Both the position numbers and the translations under genes were made by a program. A DNA stretch of 64,000 nt from Dysgonomonas sp. Marseille-P4361. Its GTDB lineage: Bacteria > Bacteroidota > Bacteroidia > Bacteroidales > Dysgonomonadaceae. The notes beneath the pieces were generated by a model that worked only from the letters and a program-made list of their open reading frames with translations, searched no databases and was not told the DNA's origin. The stretch is from NCBI RefSeq assembly GCF_900343125.1, contig NZ_OPYL01000005.1, positions 1 to 64,000 of the forward strand. Reading direction: 5' to 3'. This document shows, piece after piece, positions 19,658 through 29,266 of the stretch. Position 1 is the stretch's first letter, and the number at the start of each line of letters is the position of its first letter.

Positions 19658-20734
19658 ATGAAAAAAACGTTTATTCTGTCTTGTTTGTTTTTATTCCTTT
19701 CTTTTAGTATTAATGCTCAGAAACAACCCGTAAAAGTAGAACTCAGTGATAAGGATTCGTATACAATGATTATGATTCCCGATCCTCAGACTTATATTAA
19801 GTTTGATGTGAATCAACCTATCTTTGAACTGATGACAGCTTGGGTTGCCAACAATATAGAAGATTTGAATATGGCGGCGGTATTGTGTACCGGCGACTTG
19901 GTTGAGCAGAATGATCAGCCGATTCCTGAGGGCAGAAATGGAAATCAGACCGGACGTCAGCAGTGGGAGAATGTTTCCCGCGCATTTGAAAGACTCGATA
20001 ATAGAATTTCTTATGTAAATGCTACGGGTAATCATGACTATGGTTATGTGTCAGCAGAAAATAGATTTAGTCAATTCCCTGAATTCTTTAGACCAGAAAG
20101 GAATACTTGCTGGAGAAAGAGTTTGGTGAGTGTGGGTAGAAATTGGGAGGAAAAGCCAACGCTAGAAAATGCTGCTTACGAGTTTGAGATGGGTAATTGG
20201 GGCAAAGTGCTAGTCGTGTCTCTCGAGTTTGCTCCAAGAGACGAAGCCTTGGATTGGGCAAAGAATCTGGTGAATAGTGAAAAATACAAAGATCATAAGG
20301 TAATTGTATTAACACATTCGTATATGAATACGAAAGGAGTTGTTTATGAAAAGGAAAACTATAAAGTTACACCTGCCAATTATGGACAAGCCATATGGAA
20401 TAAGCTTATTGCTCCTTCCCCAACCATAAGAATGGTGCTTTGTGGACATTCGGCAATTGCGGATGGGGATGATTATGAAAAGAATGTAAGTTTCAGAGTC
20501 GATAAGAATCAAGCAGGGAAAGATGTTGTTCAGATGATGTTTGATGCGCAGACTGCAGGAGGAGGATGGCATGGTAATGGAGGTGATGGCTGGTTGAGGA
20601 TATTGGAATTTATGCCTGATGGAAAGACTGTTAAGGTAAGAACGTTTTCTCCGTTTTTCGCGATCTCTCCCACTACAGCAAAACATGCATGGAGAACGGC
20701 TTCGTATGATCAGTTTGAATTTGTAATTGATTGA
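19658..20734 (+). CDS. Secreted calcineurin-like metallophosphoesterase
   Basis: A 358-residue protein with a signal peptide (about residues 1-20). The metallophosphoesterase blocks appear in order: IPDPQTY, CTGDLVEQ, ATGNHDYG, LTHSYM and CGHSA. Two positions differ from the textbook motif: D-x-H reads D-P-Q, and the final G-H-x-H reads G-H-S-A. The D-x-Q form is familiar in a secreted bacterial subfamily, so the protein is probably active with an altered metal site. The substrate is unknown. It stands alone with its own -7 box. Confidence 0.85.
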   Translation: MKKTFILSCLFLFLSFSINAQKQPVKVELSDKDSYTMIMIPDPQTYIKFDVNQPIFELMTAWVANNIEDLNMAAVLCTGDLVEQNDQPIPEGRNGNQTGRQQWENVSRAFERLDNRISYVNATGNHDYGYVSAENRFSQFPEFFRPERNTCWRKSLVSVGRNWEEKPTLENAAYEFEMGNWGKVLVVSLEFAPRDEALDWAKNLVNSEKYKDHKVIVLTHSYMNTKGVVYEKENYKVTPANYGQAIWNKLIAPSPTIRMVLCGHSAIADGDDYEKNVSFRVDKNQAGKDVVQMMFDAQTAGGGWHGNGGDGWLRILEFMPDGKTVKVRTFSPFFAISPTTAKHAWRTASYDQFEFVID

Positions 20735-20878
20735 TATCTAGTTGTTTATGGAGTTCTGTTGATCTATTGATTGTCAGTGTAATGGTTGTTGTAGCTTGTA
20801 AAAAGCTTAAATGACCTGTAAAAAACCTTCAAAGAAAATCAATGTTCTATATATAAACCCTTTAAACATAAATAAGAA

Positions 20879-21175
20879 ATGGAAGATTACACACTAGTTG
20901 ATAACAAAGAAAAGAAACAATACGAGTTTCATATTGGAGAATATATGCCAAAGATAGAGTATATAAAGTCGGAAACAGGTGAGATATATTTGACGCATAC
21001 CGAAGTCCCTGTTGCTCTTGAAGGACAAGGTATAGGCAGCCAGTTGATAAAAAAGGCTTTGGAAGATATTAAGTCTCAAGGATTGCGATTAGTGCCTCTT
21101 TGCCCTTTTGTTGCTGGATATATCCAAAAGCATCCCGAATGGCGTAGTATTGTAATGAGAGGAATAAATGTTTGA
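20879..21175 (+). CDS. Small GNAT-like N-acetyltransferase (YjdJ type)
   Basis: A 98-residue single-domain protein. The acetyl-CoA-binding signature is visible in ALEGQGIGSQLIKKAL (residues about 47-62), followed by LVPLCPFVAGYIQKHPEW, the conserved end of the small YjdJ-like acetyltransferases. It is much shorter than ordinary GNAT enzymes and its substrate is unknown. It is followed after 39 bp by a YjdI-like iron-sulfur protein, the same neighbour pair as yjdI-yjdJ of Escherichia coli but in reverse order. Confidence 0.85.
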   Translation: MEDYTLVDNKEKKQYEFHIGEYMPKIEYIKSETGEIYLTHTEVPVALEGQGIGSQLIKKALEDIKSQGLRLVPLCPFVAGYIQKHPEWRSIVMRGINV

Positions 21176-21214
21176 AATTGAAATAAGATAAACAAAACTA
21201 TCAAAAGATTAAGT

Positions 21215-21433
21215 ATGGAAAAAGTAATTGAGTATACCAATGGAGAAGTTACTGTTATTTGGAAACCTGAAATGTGTCAACACGCCGGAGTCTGTGTGAA
21301 AATGTTGCCTAATGTATATCGTCCGAAAGAAAGACCTTGGGTAAGATTAGAGCTTGCAACTACAAAAGAGATAATCGATCAAGTTGCCAAATGTCCATCA
21401 GGAGCGTTGACGTATAAGATGAACAAAAAATAG
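21215..21433 (+). CDS. YjdI-like (4Fe-4S) mono-cluster domain protein
   Basis: A 72-residue protein of the divergent 4Fe-4S family (Fer4_19 type). Cysteines 21, 27 and 60 are visible, in MCQHAGVC and KCPSGAL, with His23 nearby as a possible fourth ligand. It is paired with the YjdJ-like acetyltransferase directly upstream, which suggests a shared but undefined role. It ends at a strong bidirectional terminator. Confidence 0.85.
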   Translation: MEKVIEYTNGEVTVIWKPEMCQHAGVCVKMLPNVYRPKERPWVRLELATTKEIIDQVAKCPSGALTYKMNKK

Positions 21434-21455
21434 GTTTTATTGATAATACAAAAGC

Positions 21456-21488
21456 AAAAGGCTTTACTCTGAGAGTAAAGCCTTTTTT
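21456..21488. terminator. Bidirectional terminator between yjdI-like gene and TPR gene
   Basis: A 14-bp perfect stem (AAAAGGCTTTACTC at 21456-21469, complement at 21473-21486) has a 3-nt loop and ends in a T-run on the plus strand. It separates converging genes, with four T residues in the other direction. Confidence 0.85.
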
Positions 21489-21507
21489 ATATTAAGCGTA
21501 AAAATTC

Positions 21508-22212
21508 TTATTTCGCTTTTAGTAGAGTAGCTTCTTCTATGTATTTGTCAGCTTCACCAGCAAGCATAGAGTTAGCATATTGGTTTTTGATAATAGTGAA
21601 CACTTCGATCACTTTATCATGGTTGCCTTGACTTCTGTAGATAAGTCCTGCCTTCTTGTAAAGGATTGGGCTTTGAGAAGGATTGTCAACTTGTTTTGCT
21701 GCTTTGATATAGTATGAAACTGCTTCGTCAGATTTGCCCGTGTTGTCTAGGCAATCACCGATAGCTCCATTTACAAGTGGAGATATTGATATGTCATCTC
21801 CGCTATAACCTTTAAGGTACTCCATAGCTTTGTCGTATTGCTCTAGGTTTGCATAGCTAAGACCAGCATATAGTTTCGCTAATTTACCAGCTTTCGTAGA
21901 ACTATAATCTTTTGCTATAGTTACAAAGCCAACATAGCCATTCCCGTCACCTTCAACAGCAATAGAGTCTTGCCCATTTCTGAAGTATTGCTCTCCTTTG
22001 AATAATGCTACTTGAGCTTCTTTGTTTTTAGGCTCTAGATATAGTTGTTTGTATGCAAGGAATGCACATACAACTACTACTACAACACCAATCCCAATTA
22101 ATAATTGTTTTTGATATTTCTCAATGAAGTGTCCCGATTCTTTAACTGCAGAATCAATCTTTTCCCACTCCTGTTCTTCACGTAATTCGGCTTGTTTCTT
22201 TTTAGAAGACAT
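21508..22212 (-). CDS. Membrane-anchored tetratricopeptide protein
   Basis: A 234-residue protein with a charged N-terminus, one membrane span (about residues 38-57, LLIGIGVVVVVVCAFLAY) and an extracytoplasmic TPR array (about 75-230). Repeats are visible as LAKLYAGLSYANLEQYDKAM and ILYKKAGLIYRSQGNHDKVI. The design resembles YfgM-type periplasmic TPR proteins that work near the Sec translocon and envelope chaperones, but assignment beyond TPR is not possible. It is preceded by two candidate -7 boxes. Confidence 0.85.
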   Translation of the reverse strand: MSSKKKQAELREEQEWEKIDSAVKESGHFIEKYQKQLLIGIGVVVVVVCAFLAYKQLYLEPKNKEAQVALFKGEQYFRNGQDSIAVEGDGNGYVGFVTIAKDYSSTKAGKLAKLYAGLSYANLEQYDKAMEYLKGYSGDDISISPLVNGAIGDCLDNTGKSDEAVSYYIKAAKQVDNPSQSPILYKKAGLIYRSQGNHDKVIEVFTIIKNQYANSMLAGEADKYIEEATLLKAK

Positions 22213-22247
22213 TGTTCTATAGATTATGTATTATTTTTTATTGTATT

Positions 22248-22270
22248 CAAAATTAGCAGCGACAAAAATA
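22248..22270 (-). promoter_or_regulatory. Candidate -7 boxes upstream of the TPR gene
   Basis: The minus strand reads TAATTTTG (22255-22248) and TATTTTTG (22270-22263), both fitting TAnnTTTG, 36-58 bp before the start. Neither has a clear -33. Confidence 0.4.
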
Positions 22271-22302
22271 GTTGTTTTATCCTTATAAATAAAATCTTAA
22301 CT

Positions 22303-23589
22303 CTATTTTTTTTGCTCGGTATAGAATTTCACAAGCTCTTCTATTGCTCTTTGGCAAACAGGACAGAAATTCTTGCATGTGTTCGTTTTCATTCTACAGT
22401 CTGTTGCAGGGCGAAATATTCCTTTAGCAGAATAGCCTGCGCCTTCGTATACGCCTACATCGTATTTATTCGCAAGTTTCGGATCGGTCGGAATAGGAGT
22501 GTTTTCTTTTAGCATCTTTTTCCATTTGGTAGAAAAGTTGACCAAGGTGGTTATATTAGCTTCCCACGGCTCTGTTTCTAGGTCATATGTGTTATCCAGA
22601 ACATCGCTGTCATAAAAATATTCATCGCCCAATCCTGCAAAACTATGACCAAATTCGTGTACTACGACTGGTTTGAAGTCTGGATGATGAGTAGTTGTTA
22701 GTGTATAAGAATTAAAAATTCCCCCTCCTCCATATGTGTCGGTATTTGCCAGTATAATAATATGTGCATAAGGAATGCCCGCTATTGCGTCGTGTATATC
22801 TTTAACATGAGAAGTAGTGAGGTATCTATCGGAATAAAATGTGTCGAAGTGGGAACTGAAAGCTGTATCCTTCCATATATTCTTTCTAGGAATACTTACT
22901 CCGGAGTCTTCCGATATTGTTTCTACAGCATAAAAATTAAACTTGTCCTTTAAAGTTTTGAATGGATCATGTTCAAATATAGCATCACAAGTCGTCTTTG
23001 CGTGTTCTCTGAAAGTGTCCATTTCGGAAGAGGTATATCCTTCGGCAAGGATAACGACATTGATCGCTTTATCTATGGCTCCCCCCTGATGGATTGCTGT
23101 GTAATTAGGGATGTCTTTCAAGCCTTTCTTTTTTATTAATATGTCATTAGGGTCTATCTCGTGTTCCGAAAATTTGACATAGGTTCCTTTTCTGTCTCGC
23201 AAACTGATTTCTACCAAAATTTTATTCTTTGGGAAAGGTACCAAAAATGTGTTCTCAAAACTTCTCTTCGCTGTGTTCGCTTCCGGGATAGTTATCCATT
23301 CTTGAAAAAGAGTGCTGAATGCATCTGTGTAAATGCATTTGTTGCTTGCTACGTCGGTTACTTTTATCTGTCCGTTTCCTTCTCTGAGTATTTCAGATAA
23401 GTTATGTCTCCGTCCAGCCCATAAAGGAAGTTGAGATAATTGATCTAAAAAAACATGTTGGTTTTTACTATCACCGGCAAAACTGTAGTCTATTCTAAGA
23501 GTTTTGTCTACAAAAAAGGTGTCGAAATCTTGAGAAAAAGACAGCAATATGGATAAGAAGAAAAAACTAATGAGTGTGAAATATTTCAT
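22303..23589 (-). CDS. Secreted M64-family (IgA peptidase-like) metallopeptidase
   Basis: A 428-residue protein with a signal peptide (MKYFTLISFFFLSILLSFSQ). An N-terminal beta-rich domain (about 20-140) is followed by the M64 catalytic domain. The zinc motif HEFGHSFAGLGDEY begins at His311, with Glu312 and His315. Upstream lies VILAEGYTSSEM, the conserved first strand of this family. A cysteine group near the C-terminus (CRMKTNTCKNFCPVCQRAI) may form disulfides or bind metal. M64 is named from an enzyme that cleaves IgA; a host-immunoglobulin target is not shown here. It is divergent from lptD. Confidence 0.88.
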   Translation of the reverse strand: MKYFTLISFFFLSILLSFSQDFDTFFVDKTLRIDYSFAGDSKNQHVFLDQLSQLPLWAGRRHNLSEILREGNGQIKVTDVASNKCIYTDAFSTLFQEWITIPEANTAKRSFENTFLVPFPKNKILVEISLRDRKGTYVKFSEHEIDPNDILIKKKGLKDIPNYTAIHQGGAIDKAINVVILAEGYTSSEMDTFREHAKTTCDAIFEHDPFKTLKDKFNFYAVETISEDSGVSIPRKNIWKDTAFSSHFDTFYSDRYLTTSHVKDIHDAIAGIPYAHIIILANTDTYGGGGIFNSYTLTTTHHPDFKPVVVHEFGHSFAGLGDEYFYDSDVLDNTYDLETEPWEANITTLVNFSTKWKKMLKENTPIPTDPKLANKYDVGVYEGAGYSAKGIFRPATDCRMKTNTCKNFCPVCQRAIEELVKFYTEQKK

Positions 23590-23623
23590 AATAAGGATCG
23601 TTAAGCATGTAAGTGGTAAACTG

Positions 23624-23631
23624 CAAAGTTA
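23624..23631 (-). promoter_or_regulatory. Candidate -7 box of the M64 peptidase
   Basis: The minus strand reads TAACTTTG, a canonical -7 box, 35 bp upstream of the start codon. Confidence 0.5.
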
Positions 23632-23749
23632 TCCAAAATACAAGAATGACCGCTCTGTTGGGCGTGAATATTATTGGTTAAATTAGGAAAGGGAAGTGAA
23701 ATTTAAACTTTTTTTGATTTTTCATATTATTCTTTCATGTATAAATGAT

Positions 23750-23757
23750 TAGCTTTG
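23750..23757 (+). promoter_or_regulatory. Candidate -7 box of the LptD-like gene
   Basis: TAGCTTTG fits TAnnTTTG, 31 bp before the ATG at 23789. The region upstream is AT-rich without a strict -33. Confidence 0.5.
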
Positions 23758-23788
23758 CATCCGAATAGAAAGTATTAGGTCTTTATAG

Positions 23789-26536
23789 ATGAGAAAAATT
23801 CGCATCTTAGCGTACATGTTTTTGTGTATATTGTTCTCTGTGCCTTTTTTAGGTGCCCACTATTCTTATACGCAAAATTTAAATGAGCTTTTTATTCTGA
23901 TTGATACAATTCAGCCCAGATTAGACTCTCTGTTCTCTCCTTCAGATTCCATAAAACTTCCAGTCGATTCTCTCTCTTCAGATAGTGCAAAGCAAAATAA
24001 GAATGCATTGGATGCTATTGTAGATTATTCAGCGCAAGATTCTATAATTCTTACAGCGGATAAATGGGGGTATCTGTATGGAGAAAGTGAGGTTAAATAT
24101 ACCGATCTCGTTTTGAAAGGAGAGATCATATCCATGAATATGGATAGTAGCCTAGTGTATGCAAATGCTGGGGTTGACTCTGTTGGCAAAGAGTTCGGTT
24201 TTCCTGTTTTTTCGGACAAGGGCACAGAACTGGAATCGAAAACGATGAAGTATAACTTCAAGACGAAAAAAGGTTATGCTACTGGTAGTATTACAAATCA
24301 GGGCGAAGGTTATGTTGTGGCTGGACGTGCGAAAAAGAATGATGACAATTCTTTCTTCATGCGGGAGGGTAAATATACTACCTGCGAAGATCATGAGCAC
24401 CCTCACTTTTATCTGGCTCTGACCAAAGCTAAAGTTAAACCGAAGAAAAATGTTGTAACAGGTCCTGCTTACTTGGTTATTGAAGGACTCCCATTACCGA
24501 TTGGTTTACCATTTGGTTTTTTCCCTTTCTCTGAAAAATATTCTTCGGGAGTGATTATGCCTTCTTACGGGGATGAAATGGAACGAGGATTTAATCTTCG
24601 TGGAGGAGGATATTATTTTGCAATAAACGATAATATTGATTTAGCCCTTACCGGAGAAATATATACAAAAGGTTCGTGGGGACTGAATGCCCGATCAAAT
24701 TATAGAAAGCGTTATAAATATTCCGGAGGTTTCGATCTGGGATATCTGGTAACTAAGACCGGAGAAAAAGATGTGAACTATTCTGTGGCTAAAGACTTGA
24801 GAATAAATTGGACTCATGCGCAAGACCCAAAGTCAAATATGTTCAGAACGATTTCTGCCAATGTGAACTTCTCTACAAGCTCTTATGATCGCAATGACTT
24901 AAATATGGCTTATACTCCCGCAGGGACTAGCAATACTAAGAGTTCGAGTGTGAACATAACTCAACGAATACCAAACTCTCCTTGGAGTTTATCTGCTTCG
25001 ATGAATATTGCTCAACGTAGCCGAGATTCGACCATTTCGCTAACGCTTCCTAACTTGATGATAACAATGAGTCGTATTCAGCCTTTTAAGAAAAAAATGG
25101 CTGCAGGATCTGAGCGTTGGTATGAAAAGATTCAAATGAGTTATTCCGGTGAATTCAGAAACAGCATAGATACAAAAGAGGATAAATTACTAACATCAAA
25201 TTTTCAGAAAGATTGGAGAAATGGGTTTAAGCACAGTATTCCTGTTTCTGCAACATTCTCAGCTTTCGATCATCTAAATATTACACCTTCTATCAACTAT
25301 ACAGAAAGGTGGTATACTAGTAAAATTAATAAGGGTCTGAATGATGATGGAGAGTTTGCTCCATTAGATACTGTGTCTTCGGTGGGCAGAGCTTATGATT
25401 TTAGTGCAGCGTTGAGTTTTCAGACAATGTTGTACGGGATGTACACTCCCATTTTTTCTAAGTCAACAAAAATCCGTCACGTCTTTTCTCCGAGCATAAG
25501 TTTTAGTTATAACCCAGACTTTAGTGATCCTATGTGGGGAATGTATAAAGAGTCTGATATTATAGACTCTTATGGACGTTATGAGAGTGTCCGTTGGTCT
25601 CCGTATGAGAAGGGAATGTTTGGTGTGCCATCCCCAGGTGCAGCGGGTATGATTTCCTTTAACTTTGATAACAACTTAGAGATGAAAGTTGCATCAGAGA
25701 AAGACTCTACAGGTTTCAAGAAGATTAGTTTGATTGATAATCTGAGCATTAATTTCAGTAAGAACCTAATGGCTGACTCTCTGAAGTGGAGTGATATTGC
25801 CGTAAACTTACGTCTGAAGTTTAGTAAATCTTTTGTTGTCAATCTTGGTGCAGCTTTCGATCCATATATGTATCAGAAGGATGAGTATGGCAGAGTACGC
25901 CAAGTGGATCAATTGCGAATAAAGAATGGTAAAGGTTTCGGGAAACTAAAAAGCACAGGGTATTCTATATCTCCATCTATCAATCAAGATACCTTCAAAA
26001 AGTGGTTCGGAAAGGATAAGGATAAGAAAGATTCTGAAAATACGAACGAGGGAAGTCCTCCAAATAGTGACCTGACTGCTGAAGCAACAGAACATAAAGG
26101 AAGTCTTCTGGAAGGGAAGAAGGATGATAAAGAATACGATGAAGATGGTTATGTGAAAAATGCCGTTACATGGAATCTGGGAATGAATTTCTCTATGAAC
26201 TACTCTTGGGATCAAAGTCGGATTACGGAAAAAGGGAAATATGTGGAATATAAAGGAAGGTTAACGAAAACCTTTGGGTTGAACGGAAGCCTTCAGCCTA
26301 CCCGAAACTGGAATTTCTCGTTTAATGCCAATTACGATTTTGATGCAAAAAAAATAGCATATATGAGTTGTAACCTGACGCGTAATCTTCACTGTTGGTC
26401 TATAACTGCAAGCTTTAATCCTGTAGGTCCATATAAATCATATTTTGTGTCGTTAAGAGCAAGTTCTTCTATGCTGCAAGACCTGAAATACGAGCAACGA
26501 GGGCGTTCTTCAAGTTACGATCCTCATTGGGATTAG
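23789..26536 (+). CDS. LptD-like outer-membrane LPS-assembly protein
   Basis: A 915-residue exported protein with a signal peptide (about 1-30). A beta-jellyroll OstA/LptA-like region (about 75-220) holds GYLYGESEVKYTDLVLKGE and YNFKTKKGYATGS, and a long beta-barrel with alternating aromatic strands follows. LPLPIGLPFGFFPFSEKY is the junction typical of Bacteroidetes LptD relatives. LptD inserts lipopolysaccharide into the outer leaflet. A charged low-complexity insert (about 735-785) lies between strands. It is followed after 28 bp by a transglutaminase lipoprotein. Family is clear; whether it is the essential LptD or a paralogue is not. Confidence 0.85.
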   Translation: MRKIRILAYMFLCILFSVPFLGAHYSYTQNLNELFILIDTIQPRLDSLFSPSDSIKLPVDSLSSDSAKQNKNALDAIVDYSAQDSIILTADKWGYLYGESEVKYTDLVLKGEIISMNMDSSLVYANAGVDSVGKEFGFPVFSDKGTELESKTMKYNFKTKKGYATGSITNQGEGYVVAGRAKKNDDNSFFMREGKYTTCEDHEHPHFYLALTKAKVKPKKNVVTGPAYLVIEGLPLPIGLPFGFFPFSEKYSSGVIMPSYGDEMERGFNLRGGGYYFAINDNIDLALTGEIYTKGSWGLNARSNYRKRYKYSGGFDLGYLVTKTGEKDVNYSVAKDLRINWTHAQDPKSNMFRTISANVNFSTSSYDRNDLNMAYTPAGTSNTKSSSVNITQRIPNSPWSLSASMNIAQRSRDSTISLTLPNLMITMSRIQPFKKKMAAGSERWYEKIQMSYSGEFRNSIDTKEDKLLTSNFQKDWRNGFKHSIPVSATFSAFDHLNITPSINYTERWYTSKINKGLNDDGEFAPLDTVSSVGRAYDFSAALSFQTMLYGMYTPIFSKSTKIRHVFSPSISFSYNPDFSDPMWGMYKESDIIDSYGRYESVRWSPYEKGMFGVPSPGAAGMISFNFDNNLEMKVASEKDSTGFKKISLIDNLSINFSKNLMADSLKWSDIAVNLRLKFSKSFVVNLGAAFDPYMYQKDEYGRVRQVDQLRIKNGKGFGKLKSTGYSISPSINQDTFKKWFGKDKDKKDSENTNEGSPPNSDLTAEATEHKGSLLEGKKDDKEYDEDGYVKNAVTWNLGMNFSMNYSWDQSRITEKGKYVEYKGRLTKTFGLNGSLQPTRNWNFSFNANYDFDAKKIAYMSCNLTRNLHCWSITASFNPVGPYKSYFVSLRASSSMLQDLKYEQRGRSSSYDPHWD

Positions 26537-26564
26537 TTTAAAACTATCCGAAACCTTAATACAG

Positions 26565-29243
26565 ATGATTATGAAAAAACTAAATACTACTATTCTTTTA
26601 TTATTAACGCTAACAATGATGTTCTCTTGCGCATCATCGGATAAGCATTTTCTCAAAAATGAGGAATATCGTTTAAAAGTTACTGAGCAATTCGAAAAAA
26701 GAAAAGAATTAGCCTCAAAGCGTAGCCAGCAGCTATTTTCAGTTTTTGATCGGTCTGATTTAATTTTACAGGAAAAAGAAGCTTTAGAATTTCTCTATGC
26801 TTATATGCCTTTGTCAGATTTAGCGGATTATGATGGTGAGTTTTTTCTAGGGCAGGTAAGATCAGCTTTCGAAGCTCGTGACTATTTTGATTGGGGGAAG
26901 AAAATTCCAGATGATGTTTTTCGTCACTTTGTCTTAGTAAGCAGAGTGAATAATGAAAATTTAGATACAGCTCGTCAGGTTTTCTTCGATGAATTGAAAG
27001 ATCGTGTAAAAGGGTTAACGATGGAACAAGCTGTTTTGGAAGTCAATCATTGGTGTCACGAGAAAGTCACTTATCGGGGGACTGATGGAAGGACTTCTTC
27101 TCCTCTGGCATTAATGAAGACATCGTGGGGACGTTGTGGTGAAGAATCGACCTTCGCAACGGCAGCCTTGCGTGCTGTTGGTATTCCAGCCCGTCAATGT
27201 TATACTCCTCGCTGGGTGCATACTGATGATAATCATGCATGGGTAGAAGCATGGGTGGATGGTGAATGGCATTATATCGGAGCCTGTGAGCCTGATGCGG
27301 AATTAGATGTAGCATGGTTTTCTGCTCCTGTAAAGCGAGCAATGATGGTGCATACAAATGTCTTTGGCTTGTATGACGGCCCCGAAGAGAAAAATGTGCA
27401 GACAGAACTCTATTCTGTAATTAATCTACTGGAGGATTATGTTGATGCTGATAATCGTAGAAAGGTAGAGGTAAGAGTTGTTGATGAAAATACTGGAAAT
27501 GTAGTAGAGGGCGCTGAGGTTAAATTCATGGTCTATAATTATGCAGAATTTTATCCTATATCTACTGCTATGAGTTCAGGAGATGGTAAGGCTTCAGTAA
27601 CTACAGGTCTGGGAGATGTCTTGATCTGGGCGAATAAAGGAAGTGCTTATGGTTATGTGAAATCTGTAGCAGGAGATACTACTATAGATGTTATAATTTC
27701 AGATAAAGGTATTCAGCAGACTGTTGAAAATCTTACAATAAATGTTCCTTTAGAAAAACCTATAAAGGAATTATCGTCAGATAAAATCGCTGAAAATGCA
27801 AAACGATTGGCATATGAAGATTCTATTCGTAATGCCTATATGTCTACATTTATCACTGAAAATAAGGCTCGTGAGTTTGCTAAAGAAAATGACCTAAATG
27901 GAGATAAGACATGGAATATCTTAAATAAATCGCAAGGTAATTGGCAGTCTATTGTGAATTTTATGTCAGCGAATAAATCGAATGGGTATCTCTTCCCTTT
28001 CCTTGAATCTTTGTCGGATAAAGATCTGCGAGATACAGCTAGTGATGATTTGATGTCTCATATAAGTGCAGCGAAAGCCATAGGCTCGGATCAAACGAAT
28101 AATCTTCTATATCAGGAATACGCTAGATATGTATTGTCTCCTCGTATTGGATTGGAGTTAATTCGTCCTTGGAGAATCTTCCTAAGAGACAAACTGCCTC
28201 AAGACTTTGTATTAAAGGCAAGAGAAGAAATAAAGACAGTAGTTGATTATATTAACGAAACTATCAGCTTAGATGAAGAACAAAATTATTACAAATGTCC
28301 TATTTCTCCTCGTGGAGTCTATGAGTTAGGTATTGCAGACTTAAAATCAAGGGATGTGTATTTTGTGGCTCTTTGCCGTTCCATGGATATTATGTCGCGT
28401 CTTGATCCGGTAACAGGACGACCTCAGTATAAAGAAGATGATAAAAGTGTATGGAAGGATGTGTTCTTTGAAAAACAAGCCGAAGAGCAACCTAAAGGAG
28501 AATTAATAATAAAAGGAGATAATACTAATATTGTTAAACCCGGTTATTATACTCATTACACTATAGCACGGATGGAAAATGGTAATTTTGTAACATTGAA
28601 TTACGAGAATGAGATTAATAAATTTCCAGCGAAGTTGTTATTGGATACGGGATTTTATCGTTTGATGATAGGTAGCAGAGCAAATGATGGCTCTGTAGCT
28701 GTTGAGACTCGTTACTTTGATATAAAGGAAGATCTCTTAGAGTCTGTAGTGATCTCATTGCCTAAGGTGGAGAAAGGTATTCAGGTGCAAGGAATTGTTG
28801 ATCCTAATACAATAGTAACTCTAAGTGATGGCAGTAAGAAAACCTTAAAAGAGATGACTAATAAGAAAGGTTTGTTTATCTGTTTTTCCGATCCGGATAA
28901 AGAACCAACAAAACATATTTTGCAAGATCTTCCTGCTCATCAGCAATATATTGAAGAATGGGGTGGAGGAGTGCTTTTCGTTGTTCCTGATGATAAATTG
29001 AGTTCCGCTTTCGATGCGTCTGCATTTAAAGGTTTACCTGAACAGTCTTTATGGTTGACAGATGCGAATAGAACTTTATTAAATTCAGTAGCCAATGCTC
29101 TGCAGATTGAATTCTCGAATAACTTCCCTTTGGTAATATACCTGTCTACTAACGGCGGAATATTGTATTCTTCTCAAGGATACCGTATTGGTATAGGTGA
29201 AAATATCGTGAAGACAATAGAAGAAGAGAAATTGACGAAATAA
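26565..29243 (+). CDS. Transglutaminase-domain lipoprotein
   Basis: An 892-residue protein with a lipoprotein signal (LTMMFSCASS, lipidated Cys near residue 22). The transglutaminase-like core has Cys191 in GRCGEES, His224 in NHAWVEAW and an Asp in ACEPDAELD, so the papain-like triad is intact. A carboxypeptidase-regulatory/Ig-like domain follows (about 300-380), then a helical middle and a C-terminal region of uncertain fold with a thioredoxin-like flavour (LFICFSDPDKEP onward) but no CxxC. Such proteins may act on cell-surface peptides. A second ATG at 26571 could be the start. It probably shares an operon with the LptD-like gene. Confidence 0.82.
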   Translation: MIMKKLNTTILLLLTLTMMFSCASSDKHFLKNEEYRLKVTEQFEKRKELASKRSQQLFSVFDRSDLILQEKEALEFLYAYMPLSDLADYDGEFFLGQVRSAFEARDYFDWGKKIPDDVFRHFVLVSRVNNENLDTARQVFFDELKDRVKGLTMEQAVLEVNHWCHEKVTYRGTDGRTSSPLALMKTSWGRCGEESTFATAALRAVGIPARQCYTPRWVHTDDNHAWVEAWVDGEWHYIGACEPDAELDVAWFSAPVKRAMMVHTNVFGLYDGPEEKNVQTELYSVINLLEDYVDADNRRKVEVRVVDENTGNVVEGAEVKFMVYNYAEFYPISTAMSSGDGKASVTTGLGDVLIWANKGSAYGYVKSVAGDTTIDVIISDKGIQQTVENLTINVPLEKPIKELSSDKIAENAKRLAYEDSIRNAYMSTFITENKAREFAKENDLNGDKTWNILNKSQGNWQSIVNFMSANKSNGYLFPFLESLSDKDLRDTASDDLMSHISAAKAIGSDQTNNLLYQEYARYVLSPRIGLELIRPWRIFLRDKLPQDFVLKAREEIKTVVDYINETISLDEEQNYYKCPISPRGVYELGIADLKSRDVYFVALCRSMDIMSRLDPVTGRPQYKEDDKSVWKDVFFEKQAEEQPKGELIIKGDNTNIVKPGYYTHYTIARMENGNFVTLNYENEINKFPAKLLLDTGFYRLMIGSRANDGSVAVETRYFDIKEDLLESVVISLPKVEKGIQVQGIVDPNTIVTLSDGSKKTLKEMTNKKGLFICFSDPDKEPTKHILQDLPAHQQYIEEWGGGVLFVVPDDKLSSAFDASAFKGLPEQSLWLTDANRTLLNSVANALQIEFSNNFPLVIYLSTNGGILYSSQGYRIGIGENIVKTIEEEKLTK

Positions 29244-29266
29244 GGTCAACTTAAAATATAAGAGGA

